Assembly (NCBI GenBank): GCA_052387815.1
Contig: JBQTIU010000118.1
Location: 1 to 22,992 of the forward strand
DNA: 22,992 nucleotides
Source of the DNA: JBQTIU01 sp052387815
GTDB lineage: Bacteria > Pseudomonadota > Alphaproteobacteria > CACIAM-22H2
Direction: 5' to 3'
This document shows, piece by piece, positions 6,957-15,400 of the stretch. The translations under genes were made by a program, and so were the position numbers. The notes under the pieces were generated by a model. That model saw nothing but the letters and a program-made list of their open reading frames with translations, did not search any database and was not told the origin of the DNA. Position 1 is the stretch's first letter, and each line of letters begins with the position of its first letter.

Positions 6957-7200
6957 GGGGGCTGGGCTCGGGCGCGGACCACGAGCGTGCGCGCGAAAAT
7001 GTCGTGCATCGCCTGGCGCCGGTCGGTGACCAGCACCAGCATATAGTCGGGGCCGAAGGCGAGCACGTCGAGACACTTGGCGCCTTGCCGGCTGAGCGCG
7101 TGCCAACGGCCGAGACGGCTGCCGTCGAGATCGGTCACCTGGAGGCCGAGCGCCTGCTCGCCCGCTACGCGGCCCTGCGCGCCGGCCGCCCGCTCCGTGA
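6957..7200 (-). pseudogene. RDD-family membrane protein remnant
   Basis: The minus strand reads GLQVTDLDGSRLGRWHALSR and, shortly after, VTDRRQAMHDIFARTLVVR. These are the two conserved ends of an RDD domain: the Asp-containing first motif, and the last motif usually ending HDKLAGTVVV. The expected transmembrane N-terminal part before the first motif is not recognisable, and the frame runs on without a natural stop into the cytochrome pseudogene antisense. I read it as a fragment left by deletion. RDD proteins are small membrane proteins of unclear role. Confidence 0.5.
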
Positions 7201-7218
7201 GCCGCTCGATGACGCAGC

Positions 7219-7260
7219 CGTCACCTTTCGCGATCGCGGCTCCTGACGGCCGCGGCGGTG
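7219..7260. repeat. 42-bp repeat, copy A (36/42 identical to 9361-9402)
   Basis: Both copies start cgtcacc and end cggcggtg, with gacggcc in the middle, and differ at six positions by direct comparison. Each copy lies a short way after a dehydrogenase-cytochrome pair, one after the decayed pair and one after the intact pair. The repeat therefore probably reflects shared descent of the two modules' downstream sequence. Confidence 0.6.
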
Positions 7261-7409
7261 AGACGACCTTCCCCGATCCCTTCGCGGATGGCGGCGCGGC
7301 CGGCGCTGCGCTCTGGCTGGGCTCCGCGCCGTCCAGGCCGTAACGGTCAACTCGCAATGATGCATTCAGATATCGATTGACAACAAAGGAACCGATCGTC
7401 AGATTCTTT

Positions 7410-7544
7410 GCACTAGCAGACGGCTGAAAAAGGTTGTTGGACACGACCTTATCCTGCGAGACGCTTCGCTTCTTGAGGCATGAGGTCGCCGAGATTTCAA
7501 GGGCCTGCGAGGGGAGCCGTTTTTCAGCTAGATTCGGCTAGTGC
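7410..7544. mobile_element. MITE-like element or IS remnant with imperfect terminal inverted repeats
   Basis: The left end reads gcactagc, then gctgaaaaa about 5 nt later. The right end, on the complementary strand, reads gcactagc, then gctgaaaaa about 8 nt later. So two matched blocks of 8 and 9 nt flank about 135 bp with no open frame of note. No clear target duplication is seen. It ends 30 nt before the start codon of the intact dehydrogenase and may carry or interrupt its promoter. The gap before it (7261-7409) shows nothing recognisable. Confidence 0.55.
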
Positions 7545-7574
7545 CTGTTTGCAATCGCCCAAAGGAGGAAACAG

Positions 7575-8843
7575 ATGCGCATCACCAAAGCGATGACCCT
7601 CTCGGCGATGGTTGCTGCAATCGTGGCAACTTTCCCGGCTGCGGCCCAGGAGACTATCGAGAAGCTCAAGCGGATGCAGGTTTCGGGAACCGACCTCAAC
7701 ATTCCGACGCACCCGCAAACCGGGCCAAACGCCGACGCGATCCGCGAAAACCTGAAGCGAGTCAAACTGCCGCCGGGATTCAAGATCGATCTCTACGCCG
7801 TCGTCCCCGACGCCCGGCACATGGCGGTGGCACTGTCCACCAACATGCTCTTCGTCGGAACCCGCAAGACCACTGTCTGGGCCGTCACTGACCGCAACAG
7901 CGATGGCGTCGCCGACGAGGTCAAGCCGTTCGCGCCGTCGTTGAAGTTCAAGGTGCCGAACGGCGTGTGCTGGACCAGGGATGGTTTCCTGATCGTCGCT
8001 GAACACAACCGCGTGCTCAACTTCCCGGCGGCCGAATTCTTCTACGAAGGCCCCGATGTCGCCGTGATCGAGGTGGTGCCGCAGGGCAAGCTGATCCCGG
8101 TGGAAGAAGAGTCTTACAACCACGGCGCCCGTGTATGCCGGGTCGGCAAGGACGGCAAACTCTACATTGCCCTCGGTCAGCCACACAATGTCCCGCCGCG
8201 CGACAAGCTCGAACTGTACGACATGTGGGGTATCGGCGGCATCGTCCGTATGAACCCGTTCGACGGCACCGGACGCGAAGTCTTCGCCCGCGGGATTCGC
8301 AACTCGGTTGGCATCGAATTCAACCCGAGGAGCAACGATCTGTGGTTCACGGACAACCAAGTCGACGGTATGGGTGACGATATCCCGCCCGGTGAGCTGA
8401 ATCGCGCGACCAAGCCTGGACTGCACTTCGGCAACCCGTGGCTGGGTGGCAAGACGGTGCGCATCACGGACCACGGCTATGACAAGGACACGCCGCCGAA
8501 GGACGTTGTTCCTCCGGAAGTCGAATTTGTTGCCCACGCGGCCGACCTAGGCCTCACGTTCTACACCGGTACGAAGTTCCCGGCCAAGTACCGCGGCGGC
8601 ATCTTCTCGGCGCAGCATGGTTCGTGGAACCGTACCGTACCGATCGGCGCACGCGTCATATTTACCTCGCTGAAGGCGGATGGCTCTGCCGACAAGACGG
8701 AAGTCTTCGCCGACGGCTGGCTTGATCCGAACACCAAGCAATACCGTGGTCGCCCGGTCGACGTCGCCAACCTGCCAGATGGTTCCTTGCTCGTCTCCGA
8801 TGACTTTGCGGGCGCCATCTACCGAATCACCTACGTCGACTGA
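7575..8843 (+). CDS. Periplasmic PQQ-dependent sugar/L-sorbosone dehydrogenase-like protein
   Basis: Predicted periplasmic quinoprotein of the soluble glucose/sorbosone dehydrogenase fold (six-bladed beta-propeller). It would oxidise an aldose or similar alcohol/aldehyde and pass electrons through PQQ to a cytochrome c. The 422-residue protein has a Sec signal (KAMTLSAMVAAIVATFPAAA, cleavage after about residue 24). Propeller segments follow, with LPPGFKIDLYA near 65, NHGARVCRVGKDGKLYIALG near 180, RNSVGIEFN and NQVDGMGDDIPPGE near 260-280, GSWNRTVPIGARV near 355 and LPDGSLLVSDDFAGAIYRI at the C-terminus. The ATG at 7575 follows an almost perfect ribosome site (aaaggagg). The cytochrome gene overlaps its 3' end, and the pqq operon in the window can supply cofactor. 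The exact substrate cannot be told. Confidence 0.85.
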   Translation: MRITKAMTLSAMVAAIVATFPAAAQETIEKLKRMQVSGTDLNIPTHPQTGPNADAIRENLKRVKLPPGFKIDLYAVVPDARHMAVALSTNMLFVGTRKTTVWAVTDRNSDGVADEVKPFAPSLKFKVPNGVCWTRDGFLIVAEHNRVLNFPAAEFFYEGPDVAVIEVVPQGKLIPVEEESYNHGARVCRVGKDGKLYIALGQPHNVPPRDKLELYDMWGIGGIVRMNPFDGTGREVFARGIRNSVGIEFNPRSNDLWFTDNQVDGMGDDIPPGELNRATKPGLHFGNPWLGGKTVRITDHGYDKDTPPKDVVPPEVEFVAHAADLGLTFYTGTKFPAKYRGGIFSAQHGSWNRTVPIGARVIFTSLKADGSADKTEVFADGWLDPNTKQYRGRPVDVANLPDGSLLVSDDFAGAIYRITYVD

Positions 8844-9174
8844 TCTTCGTGCCCGGGGCGCGGCGGCGCTGGTCGCCGCCGCGCTTCTGGCCGCAGCGTT
8901 TCCCGCTTCGGCGCAAGACGCCGCGGCCGGTCGCCTCAAGGCGATTCAATGTCAGGCCTGTCATGGCCTGGATGGTTTGTCGAAATTGCCGGAAAGCCCT
9001 CACCTCGCGGGGCAGAACGATATCTATCTGATCAAGGCCCTCAAGGACTATCGTTCGGGTGCGCGCAAGGATCCGGTGATGTCGATCGCCGCGGCTTCGC
9101 TCACGGATACGGACATCAGCGACTTGGCCGCTTATTTCAGTTCTATCGAAGTCATCGTCAAACCGCCCCAATGA
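8800..9174 (+). CDS. Small periplasmic c-type cytochrome, partner of the dehydrogenase
   Basis: Monoheme cytochrome c expected to take electrons from the quinoprotein encoded just upstream. It contains one CQACH heme motif followed by HGLDGLSKLPESPHLAGQ and a candidate axial Met in KDPVMSIAA. A hydrophobic export segment (LVAAALLAAAFPASAQD) precedes the heme. The start is the uncertain part. There is no ATG after the dehydrogenase stop. The only in-frame ATG, at 8800, lies 44 nt inside the dehydrogenase gene and gives an unusually long n-region (MTLRAPSTESPTSTDLRARG); a non-ATG start nearer the hydrophobic segment is possible. The overlap suggests translational coupling. From 9175 to about 9296 nothing is recognisable. 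Confidence 0.8.
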   Translation: MTLRAPSTESPTSTDLRARGAAALVAAALLAAAFPASAQDAAAGRLKAIQCQACHGLDGLSKLPESPHLAGQNDIYLIKALKDYRSGARKDPVMSIAAASLTDTDISDLAAYFSSIEVIVKPPQ

Positions 9175-9296
9175 TTCCGGTTGCTGCCGGGTGTCCCTAC
9201 CGAAAACCCAGGCCCGGACGCAATTTTGACCGAATTTTCCCACACGGCCGGCCCAGTCCGCCCATCGGTGGGTGATTTTGCGGCCGTCGGGCGCAA

Positions 9297-9388
9297 GCGA
9301 CGATCGCGAAGCTGTTCGCGACAACCTCGAGCGCTTCGCCCGAGGCCAACCCCTGACGAACGTCACCCTTCGCGATCATGGCTATTGA
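9297..9388 (+). pseudogene. D-2-hydroxyacid dehydrogenase-like C-terminal remnant (frameshifted)
   Basis: Reading 9297-9320 gives ATIAKLFA, and shifting by one base at 9320 gives DNLERFARGQPLTNVTLRDHGY and a stop at 9386-9388. Joined, these resemble the C-terminal helix and tail of NAD-dependent D-2-hydroxyacid dehydrogenases (pattern NL-RF-GxPLxNVV-GY). No upstream catalytic or NAD-binding domain is present, so only a tail survives, with one missing base. Confidence 0.4.
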
Positions 9389-9402
9389 CGGCCACGGCGG
9401 TG
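9361..9402. repeat. 42-bp repeat, copy B
   Basis: This is the counterpart of 7219-7260, with 36 of 42 positions identical. It overlaps the end of the hydroxyacid dehydrogenase-like remnant and follows the intact dehydrogenase-cytochrome pair. Confidence 0.6.
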
Positions 9403-9526
9403 CGTCTACCTCATCGACCGCGAGCAGCGCATCGGCAACGTCTACAGCGCCGCCTTCCTCGATCCGCGGCTCATCCTCGCCGACTTGAGGACCCTGCTGA
9501 TCGAGGAGCGCGGCGGAGCGAAGTAG
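9401..9526 (+). pseudogene. SCO/thioredoxin-like C-terminal remnant
   Basis: An open stretch reading VYLIDREQRIGNVYSAAFLD and continuing PRLILADLRTLLIEERGGAK to a stop at 9524-9526. The YLIDREGRI-type strand followed by a short helix resembles the end of SCO1/SenC or redoxin proteins. There is no start codon and no CxxxC motif upstream, so it can only be a fragment. Such proteins are plausible neighbours of cytochrome genes, but the assignment is weak. Confidence 0.3.
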
Positions 9527-9563
9527 CCGGCCGGGCCTAGGTTGCGCTTGGGCCGCGACGCGC

Positions 9564-10565
9564 TCACGAGGACAAGCGGAACTCCCGCGTCGCCGGGCGT
9601 TGGCGCTCGATCCCCAGGACGCCGAGTTCTCCGCTCGCGGCGTTGGCGATGACGGCCAGCCGGGTCTTGGCGTTGAGGATCGGCGGGCGCACCCAATCGA
9701 ACCCAGGGGTCGGCTCCGGCGCCGCCTGGAGCGTGGCGAGCCGCGCGGCCCGTTCGCGGTTGTCGCGGCCGCGCGGGCGGCCCTTGAGGCCCGGCGACAG
9801 CCACAGATTGGCGCAAGCGGCCGGAGCTTCGTGCACGACCGCCCGCCCGTCGGGCCGCTCGATGATGCAGCCCTCGGACGGCGCGATGCCGCTCAAGACG
9901 AACAGGGACGGCAGCACCAACCTCGCCTCGACCAGCATTCGTTTTGCCGCGCCATAATCGCCGGCCTCTCTGAACACCTGGCGCAGCAGGTGCGACGGCG
10001 GCAGGCCGTCGCTCTGCCACACGGCGAGGCGGTTCACGGCCCAGTCGCCGATCAGGGGCAAGCCGTGGCGGGGCATCGGCGCCTGGTTGATGGCCGCCGC
10101 GAAGCGGCCGGGCGCCATGGCCGTGAGCACGCCGACCGCGCCCGGCCAGGTGACGTTGTAGTACCGCCCGGCCGGCGCGTCCTCGTGGGCCACCACGACG
10201 TGGCGGCCGAGGCCATCGAGCGGCCAGTCGAGGACTCGCAACATTCGGTTGCCGCGGCCGCCGGGGTCGGGGGCTGCGCCGCTGGTGCAGGTCCATTCGA
10301 AGCTCAGGTTGAGCATGAATGCGCCCGGGGCGGGCAGTGCCGCGGCGACGGCGGCGATCTCGTGGCGCAGCGGGTTGCGGGCGCGCTCGAGCCAGGCGCG
10401 GCTCGCGAGGTCGCCGAGCCTGAGGACCGGTCGCGAGTAGCGCCGCCGCCCGGCGGCGAGCAGCGCCTCGGCCCGCTCCCTGGCTGCGGCGATGAGCGCC
10501 AACGGGCCGCCGGCGCCAATCTCGATCAGCGGGATTTCGGGCAAGGGATCGGGGGCGGCAGGCAT
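9564..10565 (-). CDS. C45-like Ntn-hydrolase (acyltransferase/amidohydrolase family), substrate unknown
   Basis: The 333-residue product shows the layout of linear-amide Ntn hydrolases related to peptidase C45. After a helical N-terminal region comes LNLSFEWTCTSG, where Cys93 is the candidate nucleophile. Then come RVLDWPLDGLGRHVVVAHE, YYNVTWPGAVGVLTAMAPGR and INQAPMP (substrate-pocket strands), SEGCIIERPDGRAVVHEAP near residue 250, and a terminal LWLSPGLKGR...RERAARL block like the C45 Asn-Arg region. Whether the protein is self-processed before Cys93 is not evident. No signal peptide is seen, so it is probably cytoplasmic. The start is ATG at 10565; the frame remains open further upstream. 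It is divergent from the lipoprotein gene (154-nt shared upstream region) and convergent with the debris on its left. Confidence 0.6.
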   Translation of the reverse strand: MPAAPDPLPEIPLIEIGAGGPLALIAAARERAEALLAAGRRRYSRPVLRLGDLASRAWLERARNPLRHEIAAVAAALPAPGAFMLNLSFEWTCTSGAAPDPGGRGNRMLRVLDWPLDGLGRHVVVAHEDAPAGRYYNVTWPGAVGVLTAMAPGRFAAAINQAPMPRHGLPLIGDWAVNRLAVWQSDGLPPSHLLRQVFREAGDYGAAKRMLVEARLVLPSLFVLSGIAPSEGCIIERPDGRAVVHEAPAACANLWLSPGLKGRPRGRDNRERAARLATLQAAPEPTPGFDWVRPPILNAKTRLAVIANAASGELGVLGIERQRPATREFRLSS

Positions 10566-10719
10566 GAACGCCAATGTCGGCCCCGGGGCCGGTCTTTGAC
10601 AAGCCTGGAATGGACAGACGGGCGGCAGTATGGGCAGAATAGGAGGAGGGGAGGACGGGCCCGCAGGGGTTGCGAGTCCGCCGCCGTCCCCCCATCGATC
10701 CGACGAGAGGAGAAGCATC

Positions 10720-11112
10720 ATGATCCGCCTTGCGCCGATCGCCCCGGTGGCTGCCTTGCTGCTGCTCGGCGCCTGCCAGTGGCCGGGTCCGGGCCAAGTT
10801 GCGCACACGATCCAGGACACCAACCTCGGCAAGGTGCTGGCCACCGACAAGGGCATGACCCTTTACACCTTCGACCGCGACGACGAGCGCGGCAAGTCGA
10901 AGTGCAACGGCCCATGCGCCCAGAACTGGCCGCCGTTGATGGCCAAGGCCGACGCCGAGCCGGTCGACCACTGGACGGTCGTCACCCGCGACGACGGCTC
11001 GAAGATGTGGGCCTACAAGGGCAAGCCGCTGTACGTATGGGTCCGCGACCAGAAGGCGGGCGACACCACCGGCCACGGCTTCAACAACGTCTGGAAGGCG
11101 GCGACGCCCTAA
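10720..11112 (+). CDS. Secreted lipoprotein of the COG4315 / Lipoprotein_15 repeat family
   Basis: Envelope lipoprotein of unknown function. The 130-residue product begins MIRLAPIAPVAALLLLGAC with a clear lipobox (LLGAC, Cys19 lipidated). It then contains two copies of the short family repeat: GKVLATDKGMTLYTFDRDDE with CNGPCAQNWPPL, and DGSKMWAYKGKPLYVWVRD. The Y-x-[FWY]-x-x-D pattern is visible in both (LYTFDRD, LYVWVRD), and two cysteines sit before the NWPP motif. The start is firm: ATG at 10720 with aggaga seven nt upstream. A terminator hairpin follows 30 nt after the stop, so the gene is probably monocistronic. Members often sit near cytochrome and periplasmic redox genes, but no reaction is established. 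Confidence 0.85.
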   Translation: MIRLAPIAPVAALLLLGACQWPGPGQVAHTIQDTNLGKVLATDKGMTLYTFDRDDERGKSKCNGPCAQNWPPLMAKADAEPVDHWTVVTRDDGSKMWAYKGKPLYVWVRDQKAGDTTGHGFNNVWKAATP

Positions 11113-11142
11113 CTGCCCGAGGGGCCCGCCTGGGTGCCGAAA

Positions 11143-11187
11143 GGCCGGCGGCACAGAGCGGCTGCTACGGACGCCGGCCCGTTTTTT
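11143..11187 (+). terminator. Rho-independent terminator after the lipoprotein gene
   Basis: The perfect 8-nt arms ggccggcg (11143-11150) and cgccggcc (11172-11179) are followed after two bases by six T residues (11182-11187). The 21-nt loop is longer than usual. It lies 30 nt after the lipoprotein stop, in the right orientation. Confidence 0.6.
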
Positions 11188-11373
11188 GCCGCCGGCAGAG
11201 CGGGCGATTGCCGGGCCGGGCCGCGCGCCCGGCGACGAAGTGCGTCCGTTCGAACCGACGGCTTTGGCGTCCGCTTACGCCCACCTCACGTGTTTGGACC
11301 CGCTTAAGGCGGCGAGTCGGTAGCCTTGCCGGCAGCGCGCGCCTTGGACTAGCTTGGCGCCGGCCGGCGGCCC

Positions 11374-11465
11374 GGAGGGGTGGCAGAGCGGTTGATTGCG
11401 GCGGTCTCGAAAACCGTTGTACCGGGAGACCGGTACCGGGGGTTCGAATCCCCCCCCCTCCGCCA
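11374..11465 (+). tRNA. tRNA-Ser (anticodon CGA)
   Basis: A 92-nt class II tRNA. The acceptor stem pairs ggagggg with its complement at the 3' end, followed by discriminator G and an encoded CCA (11463-11465). The anticodon loop ctcgaaa places CGA at 11408-11410, reading UCG. A long variable arm (gtaccgggagaccggtac) is followed by the T arm with gttcgaatc. The restriction island begins just downstream, so its 3' end is a plausible integration site. Confidence 0.95.
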
Positions 11466-11754
11466 TTCTTACCCCGTCGAACGTTCTCCACTCGCCGGGA
11501 CGCGCCTGAAAGCCCAAGGAACCGCGCGGTTCACACCGCCGACCTCTGCACTGTGCCAGCAGCCGTTCTCGCCCAGGGTGTTCTCTCTCGGCCAGTTTTC
11601 TCCGGACCTCTGGACTGCCGCAGGTGCAGTACGACGAGGCAACCTGCTGAAAAGCATGAATTCTTGAGGCGGCGGAGTCCGTATCAATTCGAATTGCGTT
11701 TGGTTGGGCGGGAGCATCTCTGATCGAATCGATGGACGCATAAGGCGAAACTGC
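11466..11754. other. Non-coding gap between tRNA-Ser and the restriction island
   Basis: Roughly 290 bases without a gene I can support. Open frames on both strands are short and show no family pattern, and no integrase fragment is recognisable. GC content falls towards 11650-11750, near the start of the island. Confidence 0.5.
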
Positions 11755-12459
11755 TCAGACCGTTGATCGTTCGAGAAGCTCCTTGCGCCGTTCCCAGTCA
11801 GGCATGAAGCGGCGCAGTAAGTGGAAGAACTTAGGCGAGTGGTTCGGTTCGACGACGTGGCAGAGCTCATGGACAATGACGTAGTCGATGCAGTCCCGCC
11901 GAGCCGCGATGAGCATGTCGTTCAGGAGGACCCGGCCCGATGACGTATGGCTTCCCCAACGTTTCTTCATGGGGCAGACCATGAGTGCCGGATGCTTTAT
12001 CCCGAGCGCCGCCGTGACGGGCCTTGCCGCGTCGTAGCGTTCGTGCAGAACCTTGTGGGCCCGTTGACGCATCCAGCGGCGGACGAGTGTGCGGGTCCAG
12101 TCACGATCCTTGGGGAAGCAGCTCTTCACCACCAGGCGGCCTGACCGAATAAAAACGCAATCCTTTTCGGCGGCTTCAATCTTGAGCCGGTATTGGCGGC
12201 CGAGATAACGATGCGTCTCTCCACCGACGAACCGCCGCGGTGGCGTCCGCGGTCGGAAATCGTTAAAACGCCGCTGCTGGCGCAGAATCCACCGTGCGCG
12301 CCGCTTGACGCGCTCGTCCACCTCTGCCGGGTCGGCCTCTTCCGGGGCCAGGACGGAAACGCTCCCATCGGGGAGCACCGAAATGGACAGCAAGCGGCGC
12401 GGAGAGCGGATAAGCTTATACTCGATAACCGCGCTGCCGTAGTTCGTCGTCCGGACCAT
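11755..12459 (-). CDS. YgjP-type zinc metallopeptidase (DUF45) coupled to hsdR
   Basis: Predicted cytoplasmic zinc metallopeptidase of the YgjP/SprT-like group. The 234-residue product has the family's basic N-terminal half with RRARWILRQQRRF and GETHRYLGRQYRLKI. The C-terminal half holds CPMKKRWGSHTSSGRVLLN and the zinc motif HELCH (197-201), with a third ligand candidate in EPNHSPKFF (His207) and a Trp-Glu tail (PDWERRKELLER). The ATG at 12459 shares one base with the hsdR stop (TGATG), so translation is coupled; a GTG one codon upstream is the alternative. This family is repeatedly found directly after type I restriction genes. Its target there is not known to me; a role in turnover of the restriction complex would be inference. 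Confidence 0.85.
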   Translation of the reverse strand: MVRTTNYGSAVIEYKLIRSPRRLLSISVLPDGSVSVLAPEEADPAEVDERVKRRARWILRQQRRFNDFRPRTPPRRFVGGETHRYLGRQYRLKIEAAEKDCVFIRSGRLVVKSCFPKDRDWTRTLVRRWMRQRAHKVLHERYDAARPVTAALGIKHPALMVCPMKKRWGSHTSSGRVLLNDMLIAARRDCIDYVIVHELCHVVEPNHSPKFFHLLRRFMPDWERRKELLERSTV

Positions 12460-15400
12460 CACGCCGCCTGCCGCCTTGCCACCATCAACAGCCGATCGAT
12501 GAGGGCATCGATGGCCTCCGTTGAGATTTGAACCTTGTGCTCTCCGCGAATCACATCAAACATGTAGTCGTCGATGTCATTCTTGATCGCATTCTCGACA
12601 TCGGGATTGCCCGACCAATCAACGCGCCGGTGGCTGTGGACGATTTTGACGAGATGCTTCGCCGCTTCGGCGCTCACCTCGTCGGCCGCGCCCGAGGCAT
12701 CGCCTTGCACCTCCCGCAGGGTTTCCTGGATGCAACCGTAGAAGGCGCGAGCCAGCGGGTCTTCCCTAACGGGCTCGGGAAGGTCAGTTGTGTCCCGACG
12801 CACCATCTGGTCTCGGATGTCCCGAACGCGTTTCAGATATTCGAGGTCCGAGATTCGCTTCGCGCGGAAATCCTCGATGGCCTGGCGAATGAGCTCCGAG
12901 AAGCGTTTGTAGAAAGCCGGATCCTCCTCCCATCGCTCATCGATGGTTTTCTTGGTCGCGTGAGCGATCGTGTCGGCTCGACTGGCGACCGATTCGTTTG
13001 AATCGACGACTTTGGCGAAGGCGTCCTCGTCGAAGATATTGACCAGATCGGTGATTGGCCGAACGTCATCGGCGACCACATAGGTATCGAGCAGCTTTTC
13101 GATCTTTCTCCGGTACTGACCGTAATTCACCGCATCCTGATAGCGCGTCCGCACCGCGCGCCGCAGGTTCTCGAATCGACTGAGATCGCCGCGATACCGG
13201 GCGATCCGGCGTTGATTGGCGCTGTCGTTCGCGAAATCGTGGCTCGACAAGGTAATCGCAAGCGTCCGCGCGTAAGCGTTGAGGCGGTCATAGAATTCGT
13301 CGCGCCGCGCTTCATCAGCGAGATGCTGCTCCAGCGCCTCTTCGTCCGCCGTATTGGCGACGCCACGGAAGACGTCCCACAGTTCCGAGTATCGTTGCCC
13401 GAGCTTTTCGATTTCGGCATTGATCGATGTAACCGTGCCGGCGAGGTCCGCCTCGTCGAATCCTTCGAGAGCGGAATAGCTCGAAAACGCTTGGTTGAGT
13501 TCGCCCAGCACGCTGCAATAGTCGACGATGTAGCCGTAGTCCTTGCCTTCGGCGACGCGGTTCACGCGCGCGATCGCCTGCAGCAGGTTATGCTCGGTGA
13601 GGGGTCGCGCAAGATAGAGGACGGTATTGCGCGGCGCGTCGAAACCGGTCAGCAACTTCGAAACGACGACGAGGATTTCCGGATCCTCGCGCTTCTTGAA
13701 GGCTTCGATGATCCGCGAATTGTAGGTCGCCTCGTCCCCATAGCGGTCCATCATGGTTTTCCAGAACCGCTTGACCTCGTCCAAAGACGCCTCGTCGATC
13801 CGCTCCTCTCCCTCGCGGTCGTCGGGCGCTGAGATGACCACCTCCGACGTGACTATGCCCAACTCATCCAGAGCCTTCTTGTAAAGGATCGCGGAGCGCT
13901 TCGAAGGAGTGACCAACTGGCCCTTGAACCCTGTTCCCTTCCACGCGCGTCGGAAATGCTCCGAGACGTCGAACGCGATCAGCGCGATGGTCTGCTCGGT
14001 CTGGAAAAGGCGTGCGGTTCTGGCGTACTTCCGCTTTAGGTCGGCCTTCTGGTCCTCCGAAAGGCCGGCGCACACGCGCTCGAACCAGGAATCGATCGCC
14101 GCCTCGTCCACGCGCTGTTCGACGTGCCGGCCCTCATAGAGCAGCGGCACGACAGCCTTGTCTTTCACCGCTTGATTGATGGCATAGACATCGATGATGC
14201 CGCCGAACTTCGCTGCCGTGTTTTTCTCGGCCTTGAGAATCGGCGTGCCGGTGAATCCGAGATAGCAGGCATTGGGGAAGATCTTGCGCATGCGCGCATG
14301 CAACCGGCCATATTGGCCGCGGTGGCTCTCGTCGACCAGGAGAAACACGTCCCCGGAGGAGTCGGTGAAATCGCGGACGTTGAGCGCCGTGTCGAACTTG
14401 TTGATGAGCGTCGTGACAACGGCGCGCTTTTCAGTCGCGACCAGTTCGAGCAGGTTGCGCCCGGTGGTGGCGCGCTTGGGCTCGAGGCCGCAGGCCTTGA
14501 ACGTGCCTTCGAGTTGCTCGTCGAGGTCGATTCTGTCGGTTACCAGCACGATGCGTGGATCGGGAATCGATGGTTCAAGACCGAGCGCCCGGGCGAGCAT
14601 GACCATGGTCAGGGACTTACCCGATCCCTGCGTGTGCCAGATGACGCCACCCCGGCGGCGGCCATCCTCGTCCCGTTCGCTGGTCACACGGCGGAGAATC
14701 TTCCGGACTGCGAAGAATTGTTGGTAGCGCGCGATCTTCTTTTCGCCGGCGTCGAATAGCGTGAAGCGGCGCGCAAGATCGAGCAGGCGTTCCGGCCGGG
14801 TTAGCGCCCATAGCACCCGGTCCTGCTCGGTGACGAGGCGGTCGCCCTGCTCAAAGCGGGCCTCATATGGCGCGCGATCCTCCCGGAACCCGTCCGCGAA
14901 GGTTCGTTGGCCTTCTTCGGCATTGAGGGCCGCGTTGATGGCGGCCAACACGTCGGTCTCGCTGTCTTCGAGTTCCGCCCACTTCGACCAGAAAGGCGCC
15001 GGCGTTCCGACGGTCCCGTATCGCACCTCGTTTTTGTTGGTGGCAACAATCAGCTGCACGGCCCGGAATAGAGCGGAAATCTCACCGTCCTGCTGATTGC
15101 GGATGGCTTGAGAAACCCCCTGTTCGACGCCGATCGATGGCCCCTTGCATTCGATGACAGCGAACGGAATGCCATTGACGAACAGCACGATGTCGGGGCG
15201 CCTGGTGTCGGTCGTGTGTTCCCGCTCAACGTCGAATTCGGCGCAAACGTGAAATGCGTTCGCGCTCACGTCCGTCCAGTCGATGAACTTGACCTGGAAC
15301 GCCCGCGTGACGCCGTCGACCGTTTGCTCGACCGCCGTGCCGAGCAGCAGGAGGTCGGTCAGTTCCTCGTTGATGCGCAGGAGGCCCGAGGGACGCGGCC

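Noticed and set aside
7144..7246. Plus-strand hydroxyacid dehydrogenase-like tail (LARYAALRAGRPLREPLDD)
   Set aside because: The resemblance is weaker than at 9297-9388, and the minus strand gives a better RDD-family match in part of the same stretch; only the 42-bp repeat was kept.
10590..10640. TTGACA box upstream of the lipoprotein as its promoter
   Set aside because: No acceptable -10 box lies at 15-19 nt; the nearest candidates are spaced by more than 25 nt.
9600..11723. A 707-codon open frame on the plus strand
   Set aside because: It is antisense to the C45-like gene, spans the lipoprotein gene in another frame and runs through the tRNA. The product is Arg/Ala/Gly-rich low-complexity sequence typical of GC-rich shadows.
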